64,000 nt of DNA from Flavobacterium sp. SH_e (lineage in GTDB: Bacteria; Bacteroidota; Bacteroidia; Flavobacteriales; Flavobacteriaceae), in NCBI RefSeq assembly GCF_025717045.1, contig NZ_JAOVZN010000001.1, positions 598,232 to 662,231 on the forward strand, given 5' to 3'. The notes under the pieces are model-generated. The model did no database searches. It saw only the letters and a program-made list of their open reading frames with translations, and was not told where the DNA came from. Both the position numbers and the translations under genes were made by a program. This document shows, in pieces, positions 1 through 8,687 of this stretch (position 1 is its first letter; every line of letters starts with the position of its first letter).

Positions 1-643
1 TTAACTCCTCAATTTCTTTTGAAGTAATTCCGAAAACACTCGACGGAATTATATTTGGAACCATATGCATTCCTGCCATCTTTTGATGTGATCTTAAAAC
101 ATCTCCCGGATTTCGGTATAATAAAGCAAAAGGGATTTCAGAAAAAACAGATCTTAAATAAGGAGCCTTAAAAATACTCCATGCGTCCAATTTTATAATT
201 AAATGCTTTTGATCTGGAAATCTTTTTTGACCTAAGAATCTCAAAACCGATTTCAGTAAAACTGTTTTGGCATCTTCATTAAAAGCATCACTCCTTAAAA
301 TTTGATCGACAATAGGAGCTTCAGAAACCATAATATTTGAAGATGAAGTTGCCAGAGACTGACTTAACATGGTTGATCCACATCTTGACACATGAAAAAC
401 TAATCCTTTTAATTCAACAGAATCCAATTCTTTTGACCATTCAATAATATTTTCTGCTGTGCTAACTAATCTAAAACGCTTCGAATTATAACTATGGCTT
501 CTACATTTCACAATTGTTTCTTCAAAAAAAGGTTCTGCAAAAGGTATGTCTGAGAAATAACTCCATTCAAAATAGATTTCATCCTTTTTTTCAACTAAGT
601 TAATCGGAATCCAATTTGAAATAAAATCTTTTACATTTTCCAT
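1..643 (-). CDS. PAPS-dependent sulfotransferase family protein, 3' end outside window
   Basis: I translated this partial gene from ATG at 643; 214 residues are visible and the frame is still open at base 1. The 5'-phosphosulfate loop is at residues 86-94 (SRCGSTMLS). A 3'-phosphate-binding motif follows at about 176-188 (YRNPGDVLRSHQK) and continues as MAGMHMVP. Both are hallmarks of sulfotransferases that move sulfate from PAPS to an acceptor hydroxyl or amine. The acceptor cannot be read from sequence. The start lies one base after the stop of the upstream oxygenase gene, and an APS kinase (a PAPS source) opens the same run of genes. The family call is firm; the substrate is unknown. Confidence 0.85.
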   Translation of the reverse strand, partial: MENVKDFISNWIPINLVEKKDEIYFEWSYFSDIPFAEPFFEETIVKCRSHSYNSKRFRLVSTAENIIEWSKELDSVELKGLVFHVSRCGSTMLSQSLATSSSNIMVSEAPIVDQILRSDAFNEDAKTVLLKSVLRFLGQKRFPDQKHLIIKLDAWSIFKAPYLRSVFSEIPFALLYRNPGDVLRSHQKMAGMHMVPNIIPSSVFGITSKEIEEL

Positions 644-644
644 T

Positions 645-1334
645 TTATGAATTCATTTGTGATTGAAGTTCCTCAATTATCTTGGTATTAATTTCGGACG
701 GATTTCTAGAAAGTTCTGCAATAATCTGCTGTTTTACATCATCTGAATATTGTTTATTCGGTAGATAATTCACATCAAACCCCATTTTAGAAAACAATTC
801 GTCAGACCATTCATTTCTTAAACAATCCAACGTTAAGTGAATTCTTGGTTCCAAACTTTTGTTTTGAACGCTGTGCGGTAACTGAAAATTGGCATACCAG
901 CATTCTCCCATTTTCATCGGAATTCGTTTCCTATCTACATAAAAATACACTTCAGAATTGGTGAGAATTGGAATATGAATCCTAAAAAACCCTTCTTCAT
1001 ACGAAGTATCATTATCAAAATGTTCTTTAATCTCGCTATTAGGTCCGAGTCTTAACAATCGAACTGATTCTTTTTCGCATTCAAACCAATCCATTATTTC
1101 TTTAAAATAAGGACAACTGTCAAGTAAAGGCGTATTTTTATATTCTTTATCTGGAAAGGAAAGAATATCCGTTTCTAAACCAGATTGTGATCGTAAAGAA
1201 ATACTTGTCCATTTTCCTTCATATTTATTTGTATTAAAATGCGGCGTCCACAAATTTGCTTCGCAAGTCAATAAATCATTTTTCAATTTTTCGATCGAAA
1301 AAGAAATTGGAAGTTGGCAGGAAGAAGGATTCAT
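645..1334 (-). CDS. aspartyl/asparaginyl beta-hydroxylase-like Fe(II)/2-oxoglutarate oxygenase
   Basis: The protein has 229 residues, and about residues 88-175 match the aspartyl/asparaginyl beta-hydroxylase fold. Likely iron ligands are H105 (EIKEHFDND) and H154 (QLPHSVQNKS); R164 in EPRIHLTLD is the probable 2-oxoglutarate anchor. RIHIPI at 118-123 is also typical. Enzymes of this fold use only two histidines for iron. There is no signal peptide, so it should be cytosolic. The gene sits 5 bases after APS kinase and 1 base before the sulfotransferase, so the three are probably one transcript. A reasonable inference is hydroxylation of a peptide or small molecule later sulfated by the neighbour; direct evidence is lacking. 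Confidence 0.8.
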   Translation of the reverse strand: MNPSSCQLPISFSIEKLKNDLLTCEANLWTPHFNTNKYEGKWTSISLRSQSGLETDILSFPDKEYKNTPLLDSCPYFKEIMDWFECEKESVRLLRLGPNSEIKEHFDNDTSYEEGFFRIHIPILTNSEVYFYVDRKRIPMKMGECWYANFQLPHSVQNKSLEPRIHLTLDCLRNEWSDELFSKMGFDVNYLPNKQYSDDVKQQIIAELSRNPSEINTKIIEELQSQMNS

Positions 1335-1339
1335 AAGTC

Positions 1340-1867
1340 TTAAAATTTTAAATTGGTAATTATAAAATTGTACAATTTATTGGCAGAAACGGAAACGGTT
1401 TCAGAATCTGTTTTTAATACTAAATCTACTTTTTTTGGAGTTTCATAAACATCTGTTATTCCAGTAAAATTTTTAATTTTATTCAAATCATTATCAGGCA
1501 ATAATGCTTTTTTGTATAATCCTTTTGGATCTCTTTCGATCAAATTATGAATCGAGCAATCCAGAAAGACCGTTTTTACAAATTCAAAAGTCCTTAATTC
1601 ATTCCTAAGATTTTCATATGGATTTATAACCGACATCAAAACAATCTTATTTTCTTCAATCAGAGCTCGACCAACATTAAAAAGACGTCTTATGTTTTCG
1701 CAACGATCTTCTTTAGAAAATCCTAAATCTTTACAGATTGTTTGTCGGTAAACATCACCATCTATTATTTCTGCTTCATAATTATTTTGAAGCAACAGAT
1801 GTCTGACATTTTCTGCCAGCGTCGTTTTTCCTGAGCCAGACAAACCTGTAAATTGAATTAAAATCAT
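1340..1867 (-). CDS. cysC: adenylylsulfate (APS) kinase
   Basis: APS kinase phosphorylates adenosine 5'-phosphosulfate to PAPS, the universal sulfuryl donor. The 175-residue protein has a Walker A loop GLSGSGKTT at 8-16, DGDVYR at 36-41 and NIRRL. It also has the conserved VINPYENLRNELR segment and the ERDPKGLYKKA and FTGITDVYE substrate-lid motifs. Length is normal for a free-standing CysC. No ATP sulfurylase (cysD/N) or PAPS reductase lies beside it. Instead it opens a cassette with an oxygenase and a sulfotransferase, which suggests PAPS made for sulfonation rather than for cysteine synthesis. Confidence 0.92.
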   Translation of the reverse strand: MILIQFTGLSGSGKTTLAENVRHLLLQNNYEAEIIDGDVYRQTICKDLGFSKEDRCENIRRLFNVGRALIEENKIVLMSVINPYENLRNELRTFEFVKTVFLDCSIHNLIERDPKGLYKKALLPDNDLNKIKNFTGITDVYETPKKVDLVLKTDSETVSVSANKLYNFIITNLKF

Positions 1868-2033
1868 TTTAGAAACACTTTTATCAAACGCGACATTAAA
1901 ACTAAATAATTCAAAGCGAGAGACAAAGAGTATAAATACCCATTATTTTCCCTTAAAAAGAACAGCTGATCCCAACTATTTACTAAACATTTGAAGAAAG
2001 AAATTACTATTTTTATCTTTTAATAAATTAAGA

Positions 2034-2723
2034 ATGAAAAAGAAACTTGTAGTCTTAACCGGAGCAGGAATCAGTGCCGAAAGCGGAATCAAAACATTTC
2101 GCGACAGCGATGGTTTATGGGAAGGTCATGATGTAATGGAAGTTGCAACGCCAGAAGGCTGGTTCAAAAATCAAGAATTAGTTTTGGATTTTTACAACAA
2201 ACGCCGCCAGCAGTTAAAAGAAGTAAAACCAAATCTTGGACATATTATTTTGGCAGAATTGGAAAAGGATTTTGATGTATATATTATTACTCAAAATGTT
2301 GACGATTTGCACGAACGCGCCGGAAGCTCAAAAGTTTTGCATTTACATGGCGAATTATTAAAAGTTCGAAGCACACAAAACAAAAATCTAATTTTAGATT
2401 GGACAGATGACTTGCTTACGGGAGATTTAGACACAAACGGCCATCAATTGCGTCCGCATATTGTTTGGTTTGGCGAAGAAGTTCCTGCTTTGGAAGAAGC
2501 TATCGACATTACCGAAACGGCTGATTATTTTGCTGTAATTGGGACTTCGCTCCAAGTTTATCCTGCAGCAGGCCTAATTGCTTACACACCAAGCACAACT
2601 CCTGTTTTTTATATTGATCCAAAACCAATTGCAATTCCGAATCTTCGAAACAAAGTAGAAACGATTGCAAAATTTGCGTCAGAAGGAGTTGCCGATTTAA
2701 GAGAGCGATTAAATTCATTTTGA
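2034..2723 (+). CDS. cobB: NAD-dependent protein deacylase, class III sirtuin
   Basis: This Sir2-family enzyme removes acyl groups from lysine, using NAD. It has 229 residues. GAGISAESGIKTFRD lies at 10-24, TQNVDDLHERAG at 86-97 and the catalytic histidine at H105 in HLHGEL. Y54 and R57 (FYNKRR) are the pair that in SIRT5 and CobB binds negatively charged succinyl or malonyl groups, so desuccinylase activity is likely. The four zinc-binding cysteines of most sirtuins are absent from the small-domain stretch between H105 and RPHIVWFGE. The gene stands alone, divergent from the cysC cassette. Confidence 0.9.
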   Translation: MKKKLVVLTGAGISAESGIKTFRDSDGLWEGHDVMEVATPEGWFKNQELVLDFYNKRRQQLKEVKPNLGHIILAELEKDFDVYIITQNVDDLHERAGSSKVLHLHGELLKVRSTQNKNLILDWTDDLLTGDLDTNGHQLRPHIVWFGEEVPALEEAIDITETADYFAVIGTSLQVYPAAGLIAYTPSTTPVFYIDPKPIAIPNLRNKVETIAKFASEGVADLRERLNSF

Positions 2724-2768
2724 ATGTATAAATGCGCTTTTAATTAGCTGTAATCGCTAAATTCTGTT

Positions 2769-2776
2769 TATATTTG
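2769..2776 (+). promoter_or_regulatory. -7 promoter box upstream of purB
   Basis: TATATTTG matches the Bacteroidota -7 consensus TAnnTTTG and lies 25 bases before the purB ATG. No good TTTG -33 box is visible at the usual spacing. Confidence 0.45.
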
Positions 2777-2801
2777 CACCTTTCGAAAAAACAACATAAC
2801 A

Positions 2802-4148
2802 ATGACTACTCTAAACGAACTGAATGCTATATCGCCAATTGACGGAAGATATAGAAATAAAACTCAAAATTTAGCCCCTTTTTTCTCTGAAGAAGCTTTA
2901 ATAAAATATCGCGTTTTAGTTGAAGTGGAATACTTCATTGCGTTATGCCAAATTCCATTGCCACAATTAAAAGGCATTGATTCTAGTTTATTTGAAAGCT
3001 TGAGAAATATCTACAAAAATTTCTCAACAGAAGATGCACTTTGGATTAAAGAAACAGAAAAAGTAACCAATCACGACGTAAAAGCGGTTGAATACTTTAT
3101 TAAAGATGCTTTTGAAAAATTAGGTTTATCTCAATACAAAGAGTTCATTCACTTCGGGTTAACATCTCAAGATATTAATAATACTGCAATTCCGCTTTCT
3201 ACAAAAGAAGCGTTTGAGCAAGTTTATATGCCAACGCTAATTGCTGTAATTGCAAAACTAAAAGAGTTAAGCACAGAATGGAAAGACATTCCGATGCTTG
3301 CTCGTACACATGGACAGCCAGCCTCTCCTACCCGTTTAGGAAAAGAAATTTTGGTATTTGTTGAGCGTTTAGAAGAGCAAATGCGTTTGTTGTTCAATAT
3401 TCCGTTTGCTGCTAAATTTGGTGGAGCTACAGGAAACTTTAACGCACATCATGTAGCATATCCACAAATTGACTGGAAACAATTCGGAAATAAATTTGTT
3501 GAAACTGATCTTGGTTTAAAACATTCTTTTCCAACAACTCAAATTGAGCATTACGATCATTTTGCTGCATTTTTTGATGCTTTAAAAAGAATCAATACTA
3601 TTATTATTGATTTAGATCGTGACATCTGGACGTATGTTTCGATGGATTATTTTAAACAAAAAATCAAAGCGGGAGAAATTGGATCTTCTGCAATGCCACA
3701 TAAAGTAAACCCAATTGATTTTGAAAACTCTGAAGGAAACTTAGGAATTGCAAATGCTATTTTTGAACATCTTTCTGCAAAATTACCAATCTCGAGATTA
3801 CAGCGTGACTTAACTGACAGTACTGTTTTACGTAATGTTGGTGTTCCTTTCGGGCATACAATTATTGCTTTTGAAGCTACTCTTAAAGGTTTGAATAAAT
3901 TACTTTTGAACGAAAGTAAATTTGCTGAAGATTTAGAGAAAAACTGGGCAGTTGTGGCAGAAGCAATTCAGACTATTTTACGTCGTGAAGCGTATCCAAA
4001 TCCTTACGAAGCTTTAAAAGGTTTAACAAGAACTAACGAAGCAATCGATAAAAATGCGATTCATAATTTCATTGCAACTTTAGAAGTTTCAGATTCTGTT
4101 AGAGCAGAATTATTAGCTATAACTCCTAGCAATTACACAGGAATTTAA
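2802..4148 (+). CDS. purB: adenylosuccinate lyase
   Basis: PurB cleaves SAICAR to AICAR and adenylosuccinate to AMP, both with release of fumarate, in purine synthesis. The 448 residues contain the fumarase/ASL signature GSSAMPHKVNPIDFEN at 294-309, with the flexible-loop serine in GSS. ARTHGQPASPT at about 167-177 holds a catalytic histidine, and TSQDINNT lies at about 121-128. The start MTTLNELNAISPIDGRY matches the usual N-terminus, and length is typical. The gene is monocistronic, with its own promoter box upstream and a strong hairpin terminator downstream. Confidence 0.96.
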   Translation: MTTLNELNAISPIDGRYRNKTQNLAPFFSEEALIKYRVLVEVEYFIALCQIPLPQLKGIDSSLFESLRNIYKNFSTEDALWIKETEKVTNHDVKAVEYFIKDAFEKLGLSQYKEFIHFGLTSQDINNTAIPLSTKEAFEQVYMPTLIAVIAKLKELSTEWKDIPMLARTHGQPASPTRLGKEILVFVERLEEQMRLLFNIPFAAKFGGATGNFNAHHVAYPQIDWKQFGNKFVETDLGLKHSFPTTQIEHYDHFAAFFDALKRINTIIIDLDRDIWTYVSMDYFKQKIKAGEIGSSAMPHKVNPIDFENSEGNLGIANAIFEHLSAKLPISRLQRDLTDSTVLRNVGVPFGHTIIAFEATLKGLNKLLLNESKFAEDLEKNWAVVAEAIQTILRREAYPNPYEALKGLTRTNEAIDKNAIHNFIATLEVSDSVRAELLAITPSNYTGI

Positions 4149-4170
4149 GAAAAACTCCAAATATTTTATC

Positions 4171-4204
4171 AAAAAAAGCTATCTTTATCGAGATAGCTTT
4201 TTTT
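4171..4204 (+). terminator. intrinsic terminator after purB
   Basis: A 14-bp perfect stem (AAAAAAAGCTATCT paired with AGATAGCTTTTTTT) surrounds a TTATCG loop, 23 bases after the purB stop. The A-run on the left arm would let it work on both strands, though the next gene is also on the plus strand. Confidence 0.85.
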
Positions 4205-4365
4205 ATTTAACCCGGAGTAGTCCAAATTGCTTCACTTAACTTTATTTTCGTTGGAGTTCAGTGAATTACATTTTAAAAAAAGTCTTTTCGTTCAAAAAGC
4301 CAGATTTTGAACAAAGACTTAAATGAAAAGCTGGATCAAGCTCCACGAAAACTAAAATACCACCT

Positions 4366-6603
4366 ATGATTGCATTAAGCGCCGCTGCTGAAAGTACACA
4401 CCATTTACAACCTTTAATTAGTGATTTAGGATTAATCCTAATGACTGCTGGAATTGCCGTTCTAATATTTAAAAAAATGAAACAGCCTTTGGTTTTAGGC
4501 TACCTAATCGCAGGATTTTTGGCTGGAAACCATTTTGATTTTTTCCCATCTATAACCGACATGAAAAGTGTGGAAGTTTGGGCAGAAATTGGGGTTATAT
4601 TTTTACTTTTTAGTTTAGGACTCGAATTTAGCTTTAAAAAACTAATGAAGGTTGGAGGGACTTCGTCTGTCACCGCTATAACCCAGATTTTGTTTATGAC
4701 CGTAATTGGTTATGCAGTTGGACAATGGATGGGCTGGGAAAAAATGGATAGTATTTTCTTGGGAGCGACACTTTCAATTTCATCCACAACTATTATTATC
4801 AGGGCTTTTGATGAATTGGGAGTTAAAGGAAAAAAATTCGTTGGAATTGTTTTTGGAGCTTTAATTGTTGAAGATATTGTTGCTATTTTAATGCTTGTTT
4901 TATTATCAACTATTGCAGTAAGCGATCAGGTTTCTGGTACAGAATTACTGCAATCGGTCTTAAAACTAGTTTTCTTTTTAATTATCTGGTTTTTGGGCGG
5001 AATCTTTATTATTCCAACTATTTTCAAAAAAGCAAAACATCTCTTAACAGACGAAATGCTTCTGATTATCTCATTAGCATTATGTTTAATGATGGTAATT
5101 TTTGCTGCAAATGTTGGTTTCTCCCCTGCTTTAGGCGCTTTTATCATGGGGTCTATTATTGCAGAAACTACGATGGCAGAAAAAATCGAACATTTAATTC
5201 AGCCTGTAAAAGACTTTTTTGGTGCCGTTTTCTTTGTGTCCGTGGGAATGTTAATTAATCCCATAACTTTGGTTAATTATGCACTTCCTGTTGCTATAAT
5301 TACGCTATTGACCATCTTTGGAAAAGCATTCAGTTCTTCGATTGGAGCTTTGATTTCTGGCCAGCCTTTAAAACAATCTGTTCAAACTGGAATGAGTTTG
5401 GCTCAAATTGGGGAATTCTCATTTATTATTGCAACGCTTGGGATGACATTAAAAGTTACTAGCGATTTCTTATATCCAATTATAGTTGCTGTATCTGCAA
5501 TTACCACCTTTACAACTCCATTTTTAATTAAGTATTCAGAACGTTTTGCTCTATTTTTAGAATCAAAAATGCCTAAAAGATGGGTTAAAAATATAAACCG
5601 TTATAGTGTGAATGCGCAGGCAATTAAATCGGTAAGCACTTGGCAAATTGTCCTTCGCTCTTCGATCACACAAATTATTCTTCACACCATAATTATCACG
5701 GCAATTATTTTATTGTCTTCTAAATTTGTTGCTCCTTTAGTCGCTGATACTAGATTTGGAAATACTTTGGCCGCTTTATTAACTTTAGTTGTTATTGCGC
5801 CTTTTTTATGGGCGCTTTCATTACGTCGTGTAAAAGTAGAAGAAGTTGAAATACTGTGGGAAGAACGTAAATATCGTGGTGCATTATTAATGCTAATCTT
5901 GATCAGAATGAGTCTCGGTTTATTCTTTGTCGGATTCTTATTGAATATTTTCTTCTCTCCTTTAGTTGCTTTTATCGCCTTGATCATTGCAATTGGAGCA
6001 TACCAGATTTTCCCTAAAAAACTAAATGAGCAATATCATAAAATCGAAAATCACTTTTTAAAGAACCTCAATGATCGCGAAAACAAAAAAATAGATAGAA
6101 GATATGCCAATTTAATGCCATGGGACGGTCACATGTCTTTCTTTGAAATTAAAAAAGAATCTAATTTAGTTGGGCAAACTTTACAAGAACTTAAAATTCG
6201 TGAACAATTAGGAATTAATATCGCTTACATAAAACGTGGAGAAGTTACAATTCCTATTCCTACCAAAAATGAACGTTTATTCCCTGGCGATGAAATTTGT
6301 GTAATTGGAACCGATGCTCAAATTACAGAATTCACAAAATACTTAAATCAAAACGAAACAGAACCACCTGTAAAAGTGGAAGAAACTGATATTGTATTAC
6401 GTCAAATGGAAGTTTCTCAAGATGAATTTATTCAAAAAAGCATTGGCCAATTTAGAACCAAAACTGACGGAATGGTAGTAGGAATTGAACGAAATGGAAA
6501 TCGTATCCTTAATCCAGAATCAAGTTTGATCTTAGAAAAAAATGATATTCTCTGGGTTGTAGGAGATAAAAAAAGAATGAATGCTTTGTTGGCAGCCAAG
6601 TAA
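4366..6603 (+). CDS. CPA2-family cation/proton antiporter with two C-terminal RCK_C domains
   Basis: The 745-residue inner-membrane protein carries a CPA2 (KefB/YbaL-like) exchanger core at about residues 15-390 with VLGYLIAGFLAGN, IFLLFSLGLEF, SISSTTI and the ion-site motif EDIVAI. Extra membrane segments follow at about 430-545. Two regulatory RCK_C (TrkA-C) domains lie at about 590-660 and 676-745. The RCK_N (TrkA-N) nucleotide-binding domain that usually sits between exchanger and RCK_C is missing. It probably exchanges K+ or Na+ for protons under ligand control, but the ion is not readable from sequence. The gene stands alone. Confidence 0.85.
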   Translation: MIALSAAAESTHHLQPLISDLGLILMTAGIAVLIFKKMKQPLVLGYLIAGFLAGNHFDFFPSITDMKSVEVWAEIGVIFLLFSLGLEFSFKKLMKVGGTSSVTAITQILFMTVIGYAVGQWMGWEKMDSIFLGATLSISSTTIIIRAFDELGVKGKKFVGIVFGALIVEDIVAILMLVLLSTIAVSDQVSGTELLQSVLKLVFFLIIWFLGGIFIIPTIFKKAKHLLTDEMLLIISLALCLMMVIFAANVGFSPALGAFIMGSIIAETTMAEKIEHLIQPVKDFFGAVFFVSVGMLINPITLVNYALPVAIITLLTIFGKAFSSSIGALISGQPLKQSVQTGMSLAQIGEFSFIIATLGMTLKVTSDFLYPIIVAVSAITTFTTPFLIKYSERFALFLESKMPKRWVKNINRYSVNAQAIKSVSTWQIVLRSSITQIILHTIIITAIILLSSKFVAPLVADTRFGNTLAALLTLVVIAPFLWALSLRRVKVEEVEILWEERKYRGALLMLILIRMSLGLFFVGFLLNIFFSPLVAFIALIIAIGAYQIFPKKLNEQYHKIENHFLKNLNDRENKKIDRRYANLMPWDGHMSFFEIKKESNLVGQTLQELKIREQLGINIAYIKRGEVTIPIPTKNERLFPGDEICVIGTDAQITEFTKYLNQNETEPPVKVEETDIVLRQMEVSQDEFIQKSIGQFRTKTDGMVVGIERNGNRILNPESSLILEKNDILWVVGDKKRMNALLAAK

Positions 6604-6613
6604 GTTTTTTTTT

Positions 6614-6762
6614 AGGTTCAAAGGTACAGAGGTTCAAGATGCAAAGTTTTTTTTCTAAGAGCTTATAATTTCTTTGATAAAAAGCGCTAAGATTTTCAAA
6701 ATTGAAAATCTTAGCGCTTTTTTTATAATCTTTGAACCTCTATTCCTTTGAGCCTTTGAACC
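6614..6762. repeat. paired inverted repeat of the GGTTCAAAG family
   Basis: The left arm at 6614-6637 repeats the word AGGTTCAAAGG. The right arm at 6730-6762 carries its imperfect reverse complement (CTTTGAACCT and TTTGAACC). A perfect hairpin terminator sits between the arms. Related arms occur at 11041-11105 and 16674-16704. Confidence 0.7.
6679..6722. terminator. bidirectional terminator between convergent genes
   Basis: A 21-bp perfect stem (6679-6699 with 6702-6722, core GCGCTAAGATTTTC) has a two-base centre and A/T runs on both sides. It separates the antiporter gene (plus) from the peroxiredoxin gene (minus) and suits termination in both directions. Confidence 0.85.
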
Positions 6763-6771
6763 ATTAAAAAA

Positions 6772-7410
6772 CTATTTATTCGGTTGCGGTGTCAAACGTA
6801 AATAAGGTTTAATTGGCGTATGTCCTTTTGGGAATTTAGCTGGAATGTCACTGTCTGGAATTGCTGGTGCAATCACTACATCTTCTCCATCTTTCCAGTT
6901 TGCCGGAGTTGCAACGCTGTAATTTGCTGTTAATTGCAAACTGTCAATTACACGAAGCAATTCGTCAAAATTTCTTCCTGTCGAAGCTGGATATGTTAAA
7001 GTCAATTTGATTTTTTTATCTGGTCCGATAACAAAAACAGAACGCACTGTAAATTTGTCGCTTGCATTTGGGTGAAGCATATCATAAAGATTCGCTACTT
7101 TTTTATCCTCATCAGCAATAATTGGGAAATTTACTTCTGTATTTTGAGTTTCGTTAATATCTTTAATCCACTCTTTGTGAGAATCCAAACCGTCTACACT
7201 CAAAGCAATAACCTTCGTATTTCTTTTTTTGAATTCTGGGACATAGTTCGCTACAGTTCCTAATTCAGTTGTACAAACTGGAGTAAAATCTGCTGGATGC
7301 GAGAATAAAACACCCCACGAATCTCCTAACCATTCGTGAAAATTAATTGGTCCCTGTGTAGTTTCTGCCTGAAAATCCGGAGCTATATCGCCTAATCTTA
7401 ATGTTGACAT
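6772..7410 (-). CDS. 1-Cys peroxiredoxin, Prx6-like
   Basis: This thiol peroxidase reduces hydrogen peroxide and organic peroxides. The 212-residue sequence has the peroxidatic motif HPADFTPVCTTE with C46, the Prx6-type GVLFSHPADF lead-in and the long C-terminal domain ending in PYLRLTPQPNK. No other cysteine is present, so it is a true 1-Cys enzyme that needs an external thiol for recycling. There is no signal peptide, so it is cytosolic. It is a single gene, divergent from nothing close and convergent with the antiporter gene. Confidence 0.93.
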   Translation of the reverse strand: MSTLRLGDIAPDFQAETTQGPINFHEWLGDSWGVLFSHPADFTPVCTTELGTVANYVPEFKKRNTKVIALSVDGLDSHKEWIKDINETQNTEVNFPIIADEDKKVANLYDMLHPNASDKFTVRSVFVIGPDKKIKLTLTYPASTGRNFDELLRVIDSLQLTANYSVATPANWKDGEDVVIAPAIPDSDIPAKFPKGHTPIKPYLRLTPQPNK

Positions 7411-7522
7411 AATTTATCATTTTTAGTTCATCTAAAATTAATTAAAAAATGTATTTAGAAAACATTCAAAAGGTAAAAAAAAGTTAAAATTCTACTTTAT
7501 CGATATAATTAGTATTTTACTT

Positions 7523-8434
7523 CTAAATAAAGCTCAAAACAAAATACCAAAAAGCAAGTGTAATGAAGGAAATTGGAATTCCGAAACCAATCATCATACT
7601 GCTTAATTTTGGTTTTAATCCGTAAGTTGAGGCTAAGATTGCGCCTGTAATCATAGGAGCCATAGCGGTTTCCATTATGGTAATTTTTATCACTTCAGAA
7701 TGCTGATTAAAAATGCAAACGTAAAGCACGAAAATGATAAAAGGAATTAGAAGCAATTTGAAAAAAAGTCCAAGTCGTAAAAATTTCCAATGTTGGCTTT
7801 TTCTATCAAAAGTCAATTGCAAGCCAACAGACAGCAAGGCTAAAGGCGTAACCAAACTACCAATTTTCAATAAGGCAAATTGAAAATTCTCATTTAAATT
7901 GTAATCAAAAACATTCATTAAACAAGCCAAAACGAACATTAGAAATGGTGGAAAAAAAATAATCTTTTTGAAAATTCCCAATGCATTCGGACTCCCTTTA
8001 GAATAAAAAGCTGCCGTAAAAACTCCCAAAGTAGAAACCACAACAAAAGTTCCCGGCTGATCAACTAAAACCGCAGTTTCTAAACCTTTCTTTCCAAATA
8101 AAGCTTCAATAATGGGATAACCCAGAAAAGAACTATTGCTTAATCCCGCAGTCAAAATCAAACACCCAATCAATTTGTTCGACCAGCCATTTCTTCTTCC
8201 TAAAAAATGAAAAAAAATAAAAGCCAGAATATAAGTAATCCATCCCGCTCCTATCGGAAATAGCAATTCGCTACTCCACTTTATCTTTGGAATATGATAT
8301 AAAGTAATTGCAGGAAGACAAAAATAAATGACAATTTTATTGAGTGTCTTATAAATATGAGTGGGAAATTGTTTTACGTGCTGTAAAACTAAACCCAGCG
8401 AAAGAAAGAGAAATATTAAAAGAAAGTTGTTCAT
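7523..8434 (-). CDS. AEC-family permease
   Basis: The 303-residue protein is almost wholly hydrophobic, with about ten predicted membrane segments in the split arrangement of the auxin efflux carrier (AEC) family. Internal cues are IVIYFCLPAITLYHIP near the N-terminus, GLSNSSFLGYPIIEALFG in the first half, TPLALLSVGLQL in the second and MAPMITGAILASTYGL near the end. Bacterial members export or import carboxylates such as malate and malonate; the substrate here is unknown. No partner gene is adjacent. Confidence 0.82.
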   Translation of the reverse strand: MNNFLLIFLFLSLGLVLQHVKQFPTHIYKTLNKIVIYFCLPAITLYHIPKIKWSSELLFPIGAGWITYILAFIFFHFLGRRNGWSNKLIGCLILTAGLSNSSFLGYPIIEALFGKKGLETAVLVDQPGTFVVVSTLGVFTAAFYSKGSPNALGIFKKIIFFPPFLMFVLACLMNVFDYNLNENFQFALLKIGSLVTPLALLSVGLQLTFDRKSQHWKFLRLGLFFKLLLIPFIIFVLYVCIFNQHSEVIKITIMETAMAPMITGAILASTYGLKPKLSSMMIGFGIPISFITLAFWYFVLSFI

Positions 8435-8470
8435 ATTGTAAGATCAACACAAAAATAGTTAATTACATTT

Positions 8471-8608
8471 AGTGAGAAGTGAAAAGTGAATAGTAAATAG
8501 CCCATTTAGCAAATTACAACTATTGAATTTCTTTTGTTAAACCTCTAACATTCTCTCAAAAACTATTCAATTTCAAATAATTAACAATCACTTTTTACAT
8601 TTCACTAA
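8471..8608. repeat. paired inverted repeat of the GTGAAAAGTGA family
   Basis: The left arm (8471-8494) iterates AGTGAGAAGTGAAAAGTGAA. The right arm (8586-8608) is its imperfect reverse complement (CACTTTTTACATTTCACTAA). It fills the gap between the AEC permease (minus) and the Rrf2 gene (plus). Confidence 0.55.
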
Positions 8609-8645
8609 CCTCTTTTTACCAAAATTTAGTTAAATTAGTATTTTG

Positions 8646-8684
8646 TGTTACAAAAAGATGTAAATTTGTAACATATTTTATTAC
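8646..8684. promoter_or_regulatory. candidate Rrf2 operator and promoter, upstream copy
   Basis: TGTTACA (8646-8652) and TGTAACA (8667-8673) form a perfect inverted repeat with a 14-base spacer. A TAAATTTG box (8661-8668) matching the -7 consensus lies inside it. TGTAACATATTTTATTAC (8667-8684) recurs with one change at 9117-9134, before the second gene. Overlap with the promoter box and the start region suits autorepression by the Rrf2 protein. Confidence 0.55.
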
Positions 8685-8687
8685 AGT

